Below are positions 53,131-64,000 of a stretch of DNA of 64,000 nt, in pieces (within the stretch, counting starts at the first letter, position 1; every line of letters starts with the position of its first letter). Both the position numbers and the translations under genes were made by a program. The stretch is taken from positions 62,001 to 126,000 of the forward strand of contig NZ_JAANIH010000014.1 of NCBI RefSeq assembly GCF_014529705.1, read 5' to 3'. The notes beneath the pieces are model-generated. The model saw only the letters and a program-made list of their open reading frames with translations, was not told where the DNA came from and did not search any database. Source of the DNA: Bradyrhizobium campsiandrae. Lineage in GTDB: Bacteria; Pseudomonadota; Alphaproteobacteria; Rhizobiales; Xanthobacteraceae.

Positions 53131-53535
53131 ATGCAGGTCGACGGACAGTGCCATTGCGGCAAGATCGCTTTCGAAGCCGAGGTCGACCCCGAGGCGGTCT
53201 CGGTGTGCCACTGCACCGACTGCCAGACGCTCACCGGCTCGCCGTTCCGCGTGACGGCTGCCTGCTCCGGGGCGGATGTGCGCCTGACCAGCGGCACGCC
53301 CAAAATCTACGGCAAGCGCGGCGATAACGGTCGGATGCGCTTCCAGCATTTCTGTGCCGATTGCGGTTCCCCGCTGTTCACCAGCGGCGAGGGCGGGGAG
53401 GCCGACGATTGGGGCATCCGCTGGGGTTCGATCCGCCAACGCGACAAATTGCGCCCGGTCAGGCAGATCTGGTGCCAGTCCGCCGCCGTCTGGATCGATG
53501 CGGTGCCGCTGCTGCCAGGGCGGCCGGGAGATTGA
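53131..53535 (+). CDS. GFA family protein (Mss4-like zinc fold)
   Basis: A 134-residue protein of the glutathione-dependent formaldehyde-activating (GFA/CENP-V) family. The zinc ligands are visible as QCHCGKI near residue 6, CHCTDCQ near 28 and HFCADCGSPLF near 74. Family members bind glutathione or similar thiols, and most have no proven formaldehyde activity. GGAAGGGG precedes the ATG. It lies just after the lon terminator with its own leader and is a single gene. Confidence 0.88.
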   Translation: MQVDGQCHCGKIAFEAEVDPEAVSVCHCTDCQTLTGSPFRVTAACSGADVRLTSGTPKIYGKRGDNGRMRFQHFCADCGSPLFTSGEGGEADDWGIRWGSIRQRDKLRPVRQIWCQSAAVWIDAVPLLPGRPGD

Positions 53536-53596
53536 AGGCGGGAGGGCCGTTCCGTACTTGCCCCTACGGGGCGGGTGGGGATAAAGAAGCGCCGTG

Positions 53597-53673
53597 GGGC
53601 GGTTAGCTCAGCTGGTTAGAGCATCTCGTTTACACCGAGAGGGTCCGCGGTTCGAATCCGTGACCGCCCACCA
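53597..53673 (+). tRNA. tRNA-Val (anticodon UAC)
   Basis: Acceptor arms GGGCGGT (53597-53603) and ACCGCCC (53663-53669) pair, and ACCA is encoded at 53670-53673. The anticodon stem TCTCG/CGAGA encloses TTTACAC, giving UAC. D-arm GCTCAGCTGGTTAGAGC and T-arm GGTTCGAATCC are standard. A large inverted repeat begins directly after the CCA. Confidence 0.97.
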
Positions 53674-53746
53674 GCCTTCGCTCGCTTCGCGAGCTTCGGC
53701 TGGGCAGGCCAGCCTCCGAATTTATCGACGCGAAGCGAGCGAAGGC
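53674..53746 (+). repeat. 18-base inverted repeat abutting tRNA-Val
   Basis: GCCTTCGCTCGCTTCGCG (53674-53691) and CGCGAAGCGAGCGAAGGC (53729-53746) are perfect inverted arms with a 37-base loop. The left arm starts at the base after the tRNA CCA. It may help end or process the tRNA transcript, or be a mobile palindromic repeat. No T-run follows. Confidence 0.7.
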
Positions 53747-53773
53747 GGGCGATATCGAGCGACAGAGGCGCCT

Positions 53774-54634
53774 ATGCAACAGCTCAGCGGACACGAGCAG
53801 AACGCCGACCAGATCGCCTATTGGAATGGCCCGAGCGGACAGCGCTGGGCCGATCGTCATACTGCGCAGGAGAGCCTGCTCGGGCCCATCGCGGACGTGC
53901 TGATCGACCGCGCCCGGCCGAAGCGAGGCGAGCGCGTTCTCGATGTCGGCTGCGGCTCGGGGGCGACGACCTTTGCGTTCGCAAAGGCCGTTGCGCCTGA
54001 TGGCCTTGCGCTCGGCCTCGACGTGTCCGAGCCGATGCTGTCGCAGGCCCGCGCGTTTGCGCCGAAGGGCCTGCCGCTCAATTTCGTGCTGGCCGATGCG
54101 ACGGTCTATCCGTTCGAGCCGGCGAGTTTCGATCTGCTGGCCTCGCGCTTCGGCGTGATGTTCTTTGCCGATCCGATTGCATCCTTCACCAATCTTCGCC
54201 GCGCCCTGAAGCCGACGGGACGGCTCGCTTTCGTCTGCTGGCGTGAGCCGAAGGAAAATCCGTGGATGATGGCGCCGCTGATGGCGGTCTACAAACACGT
54301 GCCGAAGATGCCGCCGGTCGGGCCGGAGGAGCCGGGCCCGTTCGCGTTTGCGTCCGAGGAACGCGTCACGCGGATTCTGGAAGGTGCAGGCTTCGTGGAT
54401 GTGGCAATGGAGCCGCACAATCTGCCGATGGACATCGCCATCGGCGGCGGTCTCGATGCCGCCGTCGACGGCTCGCTGCAGATCGGCCCCGCCAGCCGCG
54501 CGCTGCAGGGCTATCCGCCCGAGACAGTCGTGGCGGCCAAGGCGTCGATCCGCGAGGCGCTCGCGCCGTTCGTGAAGGGGCAGAGCGTAGCGCTGCCGGG
54601 CGCGATTTGGATCGTGACCGCGAAGGCGGGGTGA
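53774..54634 (+). CDS. Class I SAM-dependent methyltransferase
   Basis: A 286-residue methyltransferase of the UbiE/methyltransf_11-25 type. SAM-binding motif I is VLDVGCGSGATTFAFA near residues 55-70, the acidic residue after strand 2 is in LGLDVSEPML, and motif post-II/IV is VLADATVYPFEPASFDLLASRFGVMFF in pieces. The ATG at 53774 was chosen because the frame upstream runs through the tRNA-Val gene. It stands alone between two palindromic repeats. The methyl acceptor is unknown. Confidence 0.88.
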   Translation: MQQLSGHEQNADQIAYWNGPSGQRWADRHTAQESLLGPIADVLIDRARPKRGERVLDVGCGSGATTFAFAKAVAPDGLALGLDVSEPMLSQARAFAPKGLPLNFVLADATVYPFEPASFDLLASRFGVMFFADPIASFTNLRRALKPTGRLAFVCWREPKENPWMMAPLMAVYKHVPKMPPVGPEEPGPFAFASEERVTRILEGAGFVDVAMEPHNLPMDIAIGGGLDAAVDGSLQIGPASRALQGYPPETVVAAKASIREALAPFVKGQSVALPGAIWIVTAKAG

Positions 54635-54655
54635 GGCGGCCGCCGCTCTCGCCGC

Positions 54656-54741
54656 CGTCATTGCGAGCGTAGCGAAGCGATCCAGACAGTCTCCGCGGAG
54701 GCACTCTGGATTGCTTCGTCGCTTCGCTCCTCGCAATGACG
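54656..54741. repeat. Palindromic intergenic repeat
   Basis: CGTCATTGCGAGCGTAGCG (from 54656) is mirrored by CGCTTCGCTCCTCGCAATGACG (ends 54741), and inner TCCAGA/TCTGGA arms complete a long imperfect hairpin. The CGTCATTGCGAGC...GCAATGACG pattern is a repeat I know from many Bradyrhizobium intergenic regions. It separates the convergent methyltransferase and CDF genes. Confidence 0.8.
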
Positions 54742-54758
54742 ATGTGGAGGCAAAGTGC

Positions 54759-55748
54759 CTAGACCACATCGTCCGGTGCCAGCGCACAGCCATTATCCGG
54801 ATGCGTCTCGACCTGGAGCGTGGTGTGGCCGATGCGGAACGTTGCCTTCAGCATCTGCGCGGTCTCCACCAGGAACGCATCCGCGGTGCCTGACGGCATC
54901 ACGAGATGACAGGTCAGCGCGGTCTCGGTGGTCGAGATCGGCCAGACGTGGAGATCGTGGATCGCTGACACCCCGGGGCGTGCCAGCAGGAACGCCTTGA
55001 TGGCGGCGAGATCGGTGCCCTTCGGCGCTGCCGCCATCGACATATCGATGGAGCCGCGCAGCAGACTGGTCGTGCTCCACAAAATGCTCGCACAGATGAC
55101 GAGGCTGGTGACGGGATCGAGCCAGAGCCAGCCGGTCCAGAGGATCAACGCCGCCGAGATCACGACGCCGAGCGAGACCGCGGCATCGGCGGCCATGTGC
55201 AGATAGGCGCCCTCGATGTTGATGTCGTCCTTGCGGCCGCTCGCGAAAAGCAGCGCCGTGAAGCCGTTGATGAGGATGCCGATGCCGGCGACCACCATCA
55301 CGGTGACGCCCGCGACGGGCTCGGGTTCGCGCAGGCGCAGGATCGCCTCCCAGCCGATCGCGCCGGTGGCGACCAGCAGGAACACGGCATTTGCCAGCGC
55401 GGCCAGAATCGTGGAGGCGCGAAAGCCATAGGTGAAGCGGCCGCTCGGCGCACGCCGCGCCGCGACCGAGGCGCCCCAGGCCACGACCAGGCCGAGCACG
55501 TCGGAGAGATTATGGCCGGCATCGGCGAGCAGGGCGGTGGAATTGCCGAGATAGCCGTAGATGGCCTCGGCCACGACCAGCGCGGTGTTGAGCGTGATGC
55601 CGATCGCGAACGCCTTGCCGAAATTGGCGGGCGCGTGGACATGCGCGTGACCGTGGCCGTGACCATGGGAATGGTCGTGGTCATGCCCATGATCATGCGT
55701 GTGGCCGTGGCCATGGTGGTGATGACCGTGATGGTTGTGGTTGCCCAA
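54759..55748 (-). CDS. Cation diffusion facilitator (CzcD/DmeF-like)
   Basis: Proton-driven exporter of Zn, Co, Ni or Cd across the inner membrane, 329 residues. The N-terminus (residues 1-42) is a His/Asp/Gly-rich metal-binding tail with about 20 His. Six membrane helices follow, with the metal-site pairs HNLSD near residue 78 and HMAAD near residue 185, then a cytoplasmic ferredoxin-like domain. It is the last gene of the efflux operon; its ATG is 2 bases after the RND pump stop. Metal specificity is not readable. Confidence 0.92.
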   Translation of the reverse strand: MGNHNHHGHHHHGHGHTHDHGHDHDHSHGHGHGHAHVHAPANFGKAFAIGITLNTALVVAEAIYGYLGNSTALLADAGHNLSDVLGLVVAWGASVAARRAPSGRFTYGFRASTILAALANAVFLLVATGAIGWEAILRLREPEPVAGVTVMVVAGIGILINGFTALLFASGRKDDINIEGAYLHMAADAAVSLGVVISAALILWTGWLWLDPVTSLVICASILWSTTSLLRGSIDMSMAAAPKGTDLAAIKAFLLARPGVSAIHDLHVWPISTTETALTCHLVMPSGTADAFLVETAQMLKATFRIGHTTLQVETHPDNGCALAPDDVV

Positions 55749-55750
55749 AC

Positions 55751-59929
<4,179 letters not shown>

Positions 59930-59933
<4 letters not shown>

Positions 59934-61204
59934 CGCGCGCTCTCCCGGGCCAGCGCAAAGGGATTGCCGACGAGGCCTTCGATGGTGGCAACGCCGGCAT
60001 GGAAGTTCTGCAGCGCCTCCTGCTCGCGCAGCCGCGCTTGCGTCACGCTGGCCTGGGCGTCGAGCACTTCGAGCAGGGTGAAGCGTCCCTGGCCGTAGCC
60101 TTGCGCGATCGCCTCGGAAGCTTCGGTGGCCTTCGGGATCGCGGTTTCGCGCAGCACGGCCAGCTCGCGCAGCGAGCCCTGGAGGGAGTCGTAAGCGCGG
60201 CCGGCGACGACGATCAGCGTGTTGCGATTGGCCTCGCGCTCGGCCGTCGTCTTGGCGAGGCTCTCTTGCGCCGAGAGGATGTTGCCCTGGTTCTGGTCGA
60301 ACACGGGGATCGGCACTGAGACCGACAGACGTACCGCATCGTCATTGGTCTCGTTGAAATGACGCCAGCCGGCGGCGATCCGCACGTCCGGATAAGGCTT
60401 GAGCCGCGCCATCAGCAGCTCGGCGTTGCGCTGGGCGTACACGGCGGTCCAGCGCACCAGTTGGGGATTGGCATCGATCGCAGCGACCACCGACTGGAAG
60501 GTCGGCGGTCGTCCGGTGGTGTCGAGCCGGCCGGAGACCTCGCCGAACTTCGCCGAGGCATCGCCCATCAGCACCGCAAGCTCGCGCCTTGCGCTCGCCA
60601 GCGTCGCCTTGAAACGCTCTCGGTCGGCCTTCACCAGGGCGGAGGCGACCTCGGCGCGGCCGGTTTCGGCCGGCGAGGAAGCCCCGGCCTCGACGCGGCG
60701 GCGCAGCAGCGGCGTCAGTCTGTCGATGGCCGCGATCTGCTCGTCGAGGATCTGGATGCGCCGCTGCGCGCCGAGCACGCCGAGGAAGGCGATCGCGGTC
60801 TCCGACAGCACTTCCAGTCTAGTCGCCTTGCGCTGGATCGCCGCAACCTCGATGCCGGCCGCTCCAGCCGCGATCCGCGCCTCGCGCTTGCCTGATAGCT
60901 CGAAGGCCTGGCTGATTTGCAGTGTGGTCTCGGCCGATCTGGTGCCGCGATAGATGCCCGACCCGAACGAATTGTCCTGCTCGTAGGACAGTTCGGGATT
61001 GAGCAGGGCGCCGGCCTGGATGCGCTGGCCGGTGGCGATGCCGACATCGCGTTCCGCCGCCGTCAGGCGCGGGCTCGCGGCAAGCGCGCGCGAGAGCGCG
61101 GCGCGCATCGTCAGGGTCTGGGCGTGTGCGTGCTGCGCCAGCCAGGGGCTGGCGATAACAGCCATCGCGCACGCAAAGCGCGCGGCAGTCGATTTGAAAG
61201 GCAT
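59930..61204 (-). CDS. TolC family outer-membrane efflux protein (CzcC-like)
   Basis: Outer-membrane channel of 424 residues. A signal peptide (FACAMAVIASPWLAQHAHA) is followed by two outer membrane efflux protein repeats with long helices, including the second-repeat ending ALRRRVEAGASSPAETGRAEVA and GYGQGRFTLLEVLDAQASVTQARLREQEAL (in parts). It opens the tight czcCBA block. The small His-rich protein gene lies 58 bases upstream on the same strand. Confidence 0.92.
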
Positions 61205-61262
61205 AGGGGGTGACCTGTGAACAATAGCGTCGAAGGCGCAAGGCAGCGCCCGGCTGATCGGT

Positions 61263-61628
61263 TCAGGTCAGGTGTTTGGGCGGCGGGGAGTCAGTATCGG
61301 GTGCAATTCCGATCAGCGCAGGCGCGCGCTGCCGGACCGGCGCGGCAACGATGTCGGCGATGGCCTCGGAGTGAAGCGGTTGCGCGACGGCGACCGAGAA
61401 ACAGCCATGGCAATGATGGCCCCCCAGCGCCTTGTGATCGCCGTGGCCATCAAAACCATGGTCGAGCACCGATGCGATCTCCGATCCGCCCGTGGGGCTG
61501 GTGACATCGATGTCGTGCGCGCCATGCAGCATGCCCGAGAGCAGATACATGGCTGCCACCAGCACAGCCACGAGCCCGCGCCAGTTGCGCAGCGTGCGAA
61601 AGCTGTAAGGGCGGTGGATCGCGGTCAC
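61263..61628 (-). CDS. Small His/Cys-rich membrane protein at the head of the efflux operon
   Basis: A 121-residue protein with one N-terminal hydrophobic helix (GLVAVLVAAMYLLSGMLHG near residue 18) and a His-rich segment HGFDGHGDHKALGGHHCHGC near residues 57-76, followed by a Pro-rich tail. The layout recalls the small periplasmic metal-associated proteins (CzcI or DUF2946-like) found ahead of czcCBA. The GTG start follows a weak GAGCC. It would be exported or membrane-anchored with the His/Cys cluster outside, perhaps for metal sensing or chaperoning. Family membership is inferred. Confidence 0.72.
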   Translation of the reverse strand: MTAIHRPYSFRTLRNWRGLVAVLVAAMYLLSGMLHGAHDIDVTSPTGGSEIASVLDHGFDGHGDHKALGGHHCHGCFSVAVAQPLHSEAIADIVAAPVRQRAPALIGIAPDTDSPPPKHLT

Positions 61629-61735
61629 TGTTGAGGCTCGGTTCCTGATCCGCTCCCGGTAGCACGACGGCCGGAACAGTGTCGACCCGCAACATTGTTA
61701 CGTGTGGGGAACTCGATGTCGCACCGTCGATACGG

Positions 61736-61769
61736 AAAGGCCCCAGCCGGGCTGGCGGCTGAGGCCTTT
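61736..61769. terminator. Terminator-like inverted repeat
   Basis: AAAGGCCCCAGCC (61736-61748) and GGCTGAGGCCTTT (61757-61769) pair with one mismatch around GGGCTGGC. The short A- and T-ends make it a weak bidirectional terminator candidate upstream of the stress pair. No gene reads into it from the left on the plus strand. Confidence 0.45.
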
Positions 61770-61848
61770 GTGCTCACAATCTCTATCCTTGGGACTCGAA
61801 CAGACAATTCGCATCCCTCGGATTCGTTCCCGCCCATCGCTGAATTTT

Positions 61849-61873
61849 GGAACGTTCGCCGGCCCTTCTCATT
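61849..61873 (+). promoter_or_regulatory. EcfG-like general stress promoter
   Basis: GGAAC (61849-61853), 16 bases, then CATT (61870-61873). The alphaproteobacterial EcfG pattern is GGAAC-N(16-17)-CGTT, so the -35 is perfect and the -10 has three of four bases. It lies 31 bases before the ATG of the 24-residue peptide gene, with GAGGAGG between. Confidence 0.45.
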
Positions 61874-61904
61874 ACCGCCCCGGAGCATTTGAGGAGGACG
61901 GACT

Positions 61905-61979
61905 ATGGACGGACTGATCTATCTGATCGGCCTGATCGTCGTGATCATGGCGATCTTGTCGTTTTTCGGCCTGCGCTAG
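61905..61979 (+). CDS. 24-residue single-helix membrane peptide
   Basis: A very short gene with a strong GAGGAGG ribosome binding site. The product is MDGLIYLIGLIVVIMAILSF plus four residues ending GLR, almost entirely one membrane helix with a basic C-terminus. The next gene starts 10 bases after the stop, so the two are co-transcribed. An EcfG-like promoter sits upstream, suggesting induction by general stress. Small hydrophobic peptides of this size often modulate larger membrane proteins, and the following membrane protein is the obvious candidate partner. The function is unknown. Confidence 0.7.
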   Translation: MDGLIYLIGLIVVIMAILSFFGLR

Positions 61980-61989
61980 CGAGGCCGCA

Positions 61990-62886
61990 ATGACCATCGA
62001 AACTCTCGTGCAGGAAGAGGACGTCATGGCGGGCGGCGTCGTGGCCGCGGAGGATCGCCGGATCCTCCAATGGAGCTCCGTCATCGCCGGTGCTTTCGCC
62101 GCCGGCGCGATGTCATTCATCCTGGTCAGCTTTGGCGTCGCGATCGGCCTTGGCGTCAGCTCGGCCTCGCCGACCTGGCGCGATGCCTCCTCGGCGCTGG
62201 CGCTGTTGTCGGGGCTGTATCTGATCATCCAGGCGATCGTCAGCTTCGGCTTCGGCGGCTACATTGCCGGCCGGACCGCGCAGCCGGCGCCCGCCCTGAC
62301 GACGGTGGAGGATGACGACGAACGGCGCGACGGGCTACATGGGCTGACGTCCTGGGCACTCGCCGTGCTGATCGGTGCTGCGCTGCTGGCGATCATCGGT
62401 GCATCGGCGATCGAACGCTCGCCGATGCGAAGCTCGAGCGGCAATGCGACCTCGGCCGAGCCGCTGCTCAGCTATGAGCTGGACAAGCTGTTCCGCGCAC
62501 CGCGGCGGCCTGTTAACACCGATATGCGGGAAGCCCGTGCAGAAGCGGGCCGCATCCTGATGACGACATCGAGCCACAGCGGCATCAGTGTCGACGATCG
62601 CAACTATCTCGTGCAGCAGGTCGCTGCGCTGACGGGATTGGGCGCGCCCGACGCCGAGAAGCGTGTCGACGCATCGATCGTCGACGCCCATGCCGCGATC
62701 AATCGCGCCAGGCGCAATTCGGTGATCGTCGCCTTCTCGGTGGCAGCAGCGGCCTTGATCGGCGCCGCCGTGGCTTGGGCTGCGGCTGTCGCCGGCGGAC
62801 GTCATCGCGATGGCGAGCCGCTGCCGAACTGGATGGCGAGCTCCAACCGATTCCATCGGAGCCGGCGCGCGATGCCGGTGCCGTAA
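61990..62886 (+). CDS. Membrane protein of unknown function, partner of the small peptide gene
   Basis: A 298-residue protein with a hydrophilic N-terminus and four predicted helices: VIAGAFAAGAMSFILVSFGVAI near residue 30, SALALLSGLYLIIQAIVSFGFGGYI near 68, ALAVLIGAALLAIIGASAI near 122 and SVIVAFSVAAAALIGAAVAWAAAV near 244 (each read in part). A soluble domain between helices three and four has VDDRNYLVQQVAALTGL. The Gly-rich second and third helices suggest a compact helical bundle or channel-like fold. It lies 10 bases after the 24-residue peptide gene. No family name can be assigned. Confidence 0.75.
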   Translation: MTIETLVQEEDVMAGGVVAAEDRRILQWSSVIAGAFAAGAMSFILVSFGVAIGLGVSSASPTWRDASSALALLSGLYLIIQAIVSFGFGGYIAGRTAQPAPALTTVEDDDERRDGLHGLTSWALAVLIGAALLAIIGASAIERSPMRSSSGNATSAEPLLSYELDKLFRAPRRPVNTDMREARAEAGRILMTTSSHSGISVDDRNYLVQQVAALTGLGAPDAEKRVDASIVDAHAAINRARRNSVIVAFSVAAAALIGAAVAWAAAVAGGRHRDGEPLPNWMASSNRFHRSRRAMPVP

Positions 62887-62898
62887 AGGGAGAAGGCT

Positions 62899-64000
62899 TT
62901 AAGCCTTCTCCTCCCAGATCATCGCGAGATGCACGATGGTCTGCACCGCCTTTTCCATGTCCTGCCGGCTCACCCATTCCAGCCGCGAATGGAAGGCGTG
63001 CTCGCCGGCGAAGATGTTGGGGCAGGGCAGGCCCATGAAAGAGAGGCGCGAACCGTCGGTGCCGCCGCGGATCGCGGTGCGCATCGGCCGCAGGCCGGCA
63101 CGGCGGATCGCCTCGATGGCGTATTCGAGAATGTGCGGGTGGCGGTCGATCACCTGCTTCATGTTGCGATATTGCTCCCGCACCTCGAATTTGTAGGTCG
63201 AGCGCGGGTATTGCTTCATCACGTCCTTGACGATGTCCTCGAGCAGGACCTCCTTCTCCTTCAGCCCTTCCTCGGTGAAATCGCGCACGATGAAGGAGAG
63301 CGTCGCCTGCTCCAGCGCGCCTTCGATCCCGACCGGATGCAGAAAACCCTGCTTGCCCGACGTCGTCTCCGGCGAGCAACCTTCCTTGGGCAGGCGCTCG
63401 ACGATGGCGGCCGCGATCTTGATCGCGTGCTCCATCTTGCCCTTGGCATAACCGGGGTGGGCGCTGACGCCGGTGATGGTGATGGTGGCGCCATCGGCCG
63501 AGAAGGTCTCGTCCTCGACGCTGCCGGCGCTCTCGCCGTCCATCGTGTAGCCGAAATCGGCGCCGAGCTTCTTGATGTCGACATTGTCGACGCCGCGGCC
63601 GATCTCTTCGTCCGGCGTGAACAGGATCTTGATGGTGCCGTGTTTCACATCGGGGTTGTTGATGAAGAAATGCGCGGCATCCATGATCTCGGCGACGCCG
63701 GCCTTGTTGTCGGCGCCCAGCAGCGTGGTGCCGTCGGTGGTGATGATGTCGTTGCCGATCTGGTTCTTCAGCGCGGGATGCTCGTTGAAGCGGATCACCT
63801 GGCTAGTGTCGCCCGGCAGCGTGATGTCGCTGCCGCGATAGTTCTTCACGACCTGCGGCTTGACGTCCTTGCCGGTGACGTCGGGCGAGGTGTCCATGTG
63901 CGAGCAGAAGCAGATCACCGGCACCTTCTTGTCGGTGTTGGCCGGGATCGTTGCGTAGACATAGCCGAAATCGTCGAGATGGGCGTCCGCGACGCCCATG
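62899..64000 (-). CDS. pepT: Peptidase T (tripeptidase), N-terminus outside the window
   Basis: M20 family zinc aminopeptidase that removes the N-terminal residue from tripeptides. The visible 367 codons lack roughly the first 45-50 residues, which lie beyond base 64000. The di-zinc site is intact: HMD in CFCSHMDTSPD, GADNKAGVAE, the catalytic TPDEEIGRG, DGESAGSVE and the late GEHAFHSRLEW. RGGTDGSRLSFMGLP is the substrate-site block. The ATG at 63999 is internal. It is convergent with the preceding membrane protein gene, 12 bases between stops. It is cytoplasmic. Confidence 0.94.
   Translation of the reverse strand, partial: MGVADAHLDDFGYVYATIPANTDKKVPVICFCSHMDTSPDVTGKDVKPQVVKNYRGSDITLPGDTSQVIRFNEHPALKNQIGNDIITTDGTTLLGADNKAGVAEIMDAAHFFINNPDVKHGTIKILFTPDEEIGRGVDNVDIKKLGADFGYTMDGESAGSVEDETFSADGATITITGVSAHPGYAKGKMEHAIKIAAAIVERLPKEGCSPETTSGKQGFLHPVGIEGALEQATLSFIVRDFTEEGLKEKEVLLEDIVKDVMKQYPRSTYKFEVREQYRNMKQVIDRHPHILEYAIEAIRRAGLRPMRTAIRGGTDGSRLSFMGLPCPNIFAGEHAFHSRLEWVSRQDMEKAVQTIVHLAMIWEEKA

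Noticed and set aside
53594..53773. N-terminal extension of the methyltransferase through tRNA-Val
   Set aside because: The first 60 codons translate the tRNA and the palindromic repeat, a common annotation artefact. The family starts near 53774.

Overview
The window reads as core chromosome of a Bradyrhizobium-like alphaproteobacterium (Rhizobiales). The grounds are high G+C, a GcrA-type cell-cycle regulator, a PF02530-type porin, an NtrC-style glnB-glnA unit, the tig-clpP-clpX-lon protein quality-control block, and palindromic intergenic repeats of the kind found in many copies in Bradyrhizobium. I see no insertion sequence, prophage, CRISPR array or symbiosis gene. The species call is an inference from gene content and style.

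Layout. 1-2.2 kb: end of an amide/branched-chain-type ABC uptake locus (binding protein plus creatininase-family hydrolase). 2.3-9.9 kb: small proteins, a TetR/esterase pair, a PEP-CTERM protein, an SDR, an alpha/beta-hydrolase-fold protein without the usual serine, and a MarR regulator. 9.9-12.5 kb: a major porin, a probable small RNA, gcrA and a small ribbon-helix-helix-like protein. 12.7-18.5 kb: formamidase-like enzyme, YdcF, DUF169, a saccharopine-reductase-like enzyme, and a flavin monooxygenase divergent from a MarR gene across a strong operator. 18.5-27.4 kb: a surface-polysaccharide cluster (O-antigen ligase/polymerase, priming glycosyltransferase, GT4, GumC/Wzz co-polymerase, FemAB/CelD-like acyltransferase, polysaccharide-deacetylase fold protein). 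27.4-33.9 kb: DUF2842, heme A synthase, MetY, CoA-binding protein, enoyl-CoA hydratase, thioesterase, rplM-rpsI. 34-40 kb: a diguanylate cyclase and small metabolic or transport genes. 40.3-44.5 kb: glnA, glnB, NAD(P)HX repair enzyme, GNAT. 44.5-53.5 kb: a degenerate multicopper oxidase, tRNA-Leu, tig, clpP, clpX, lon, GFA protein. 53.6-64 kb: tRNA-Val, a methyltransferase, a czc-type heavy-metal efflux operon (His-rich small protein, TolC, adaptor, RND pump, CDF), a putative general-stress pair of membrane proteins, and the 3' part of pepT.

The most unusual material is a recurring loss of catalytic residues in otherwise intact genes. The deacetylase-fold protein of the polysaccharide cluster has lost its metal-binding Asp-His-His set. 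The GumC protein carries a BY-kinase-like domain without a usable P-loop. The alpha/beta-hydrolase has Gly where the nucleophile Ser belongs. The multicopper oxidase has lost its type-1 copper Cys. The cluster therefore looks like a polysaccharide assembly system that includes non-catalytic relatives of modification and control enzymes.

Several regulatory sites can be read directly: near-perfect operators at 3199-3218, 7706-7731 and 17953-17978; a probable terminated small RNA at about 11642-11720; a sigma-54-like site upstream of glnB; an RpoH-like promoter for clpP; and an EcfG-like promoter for a 24-residue membrane peptide gene.
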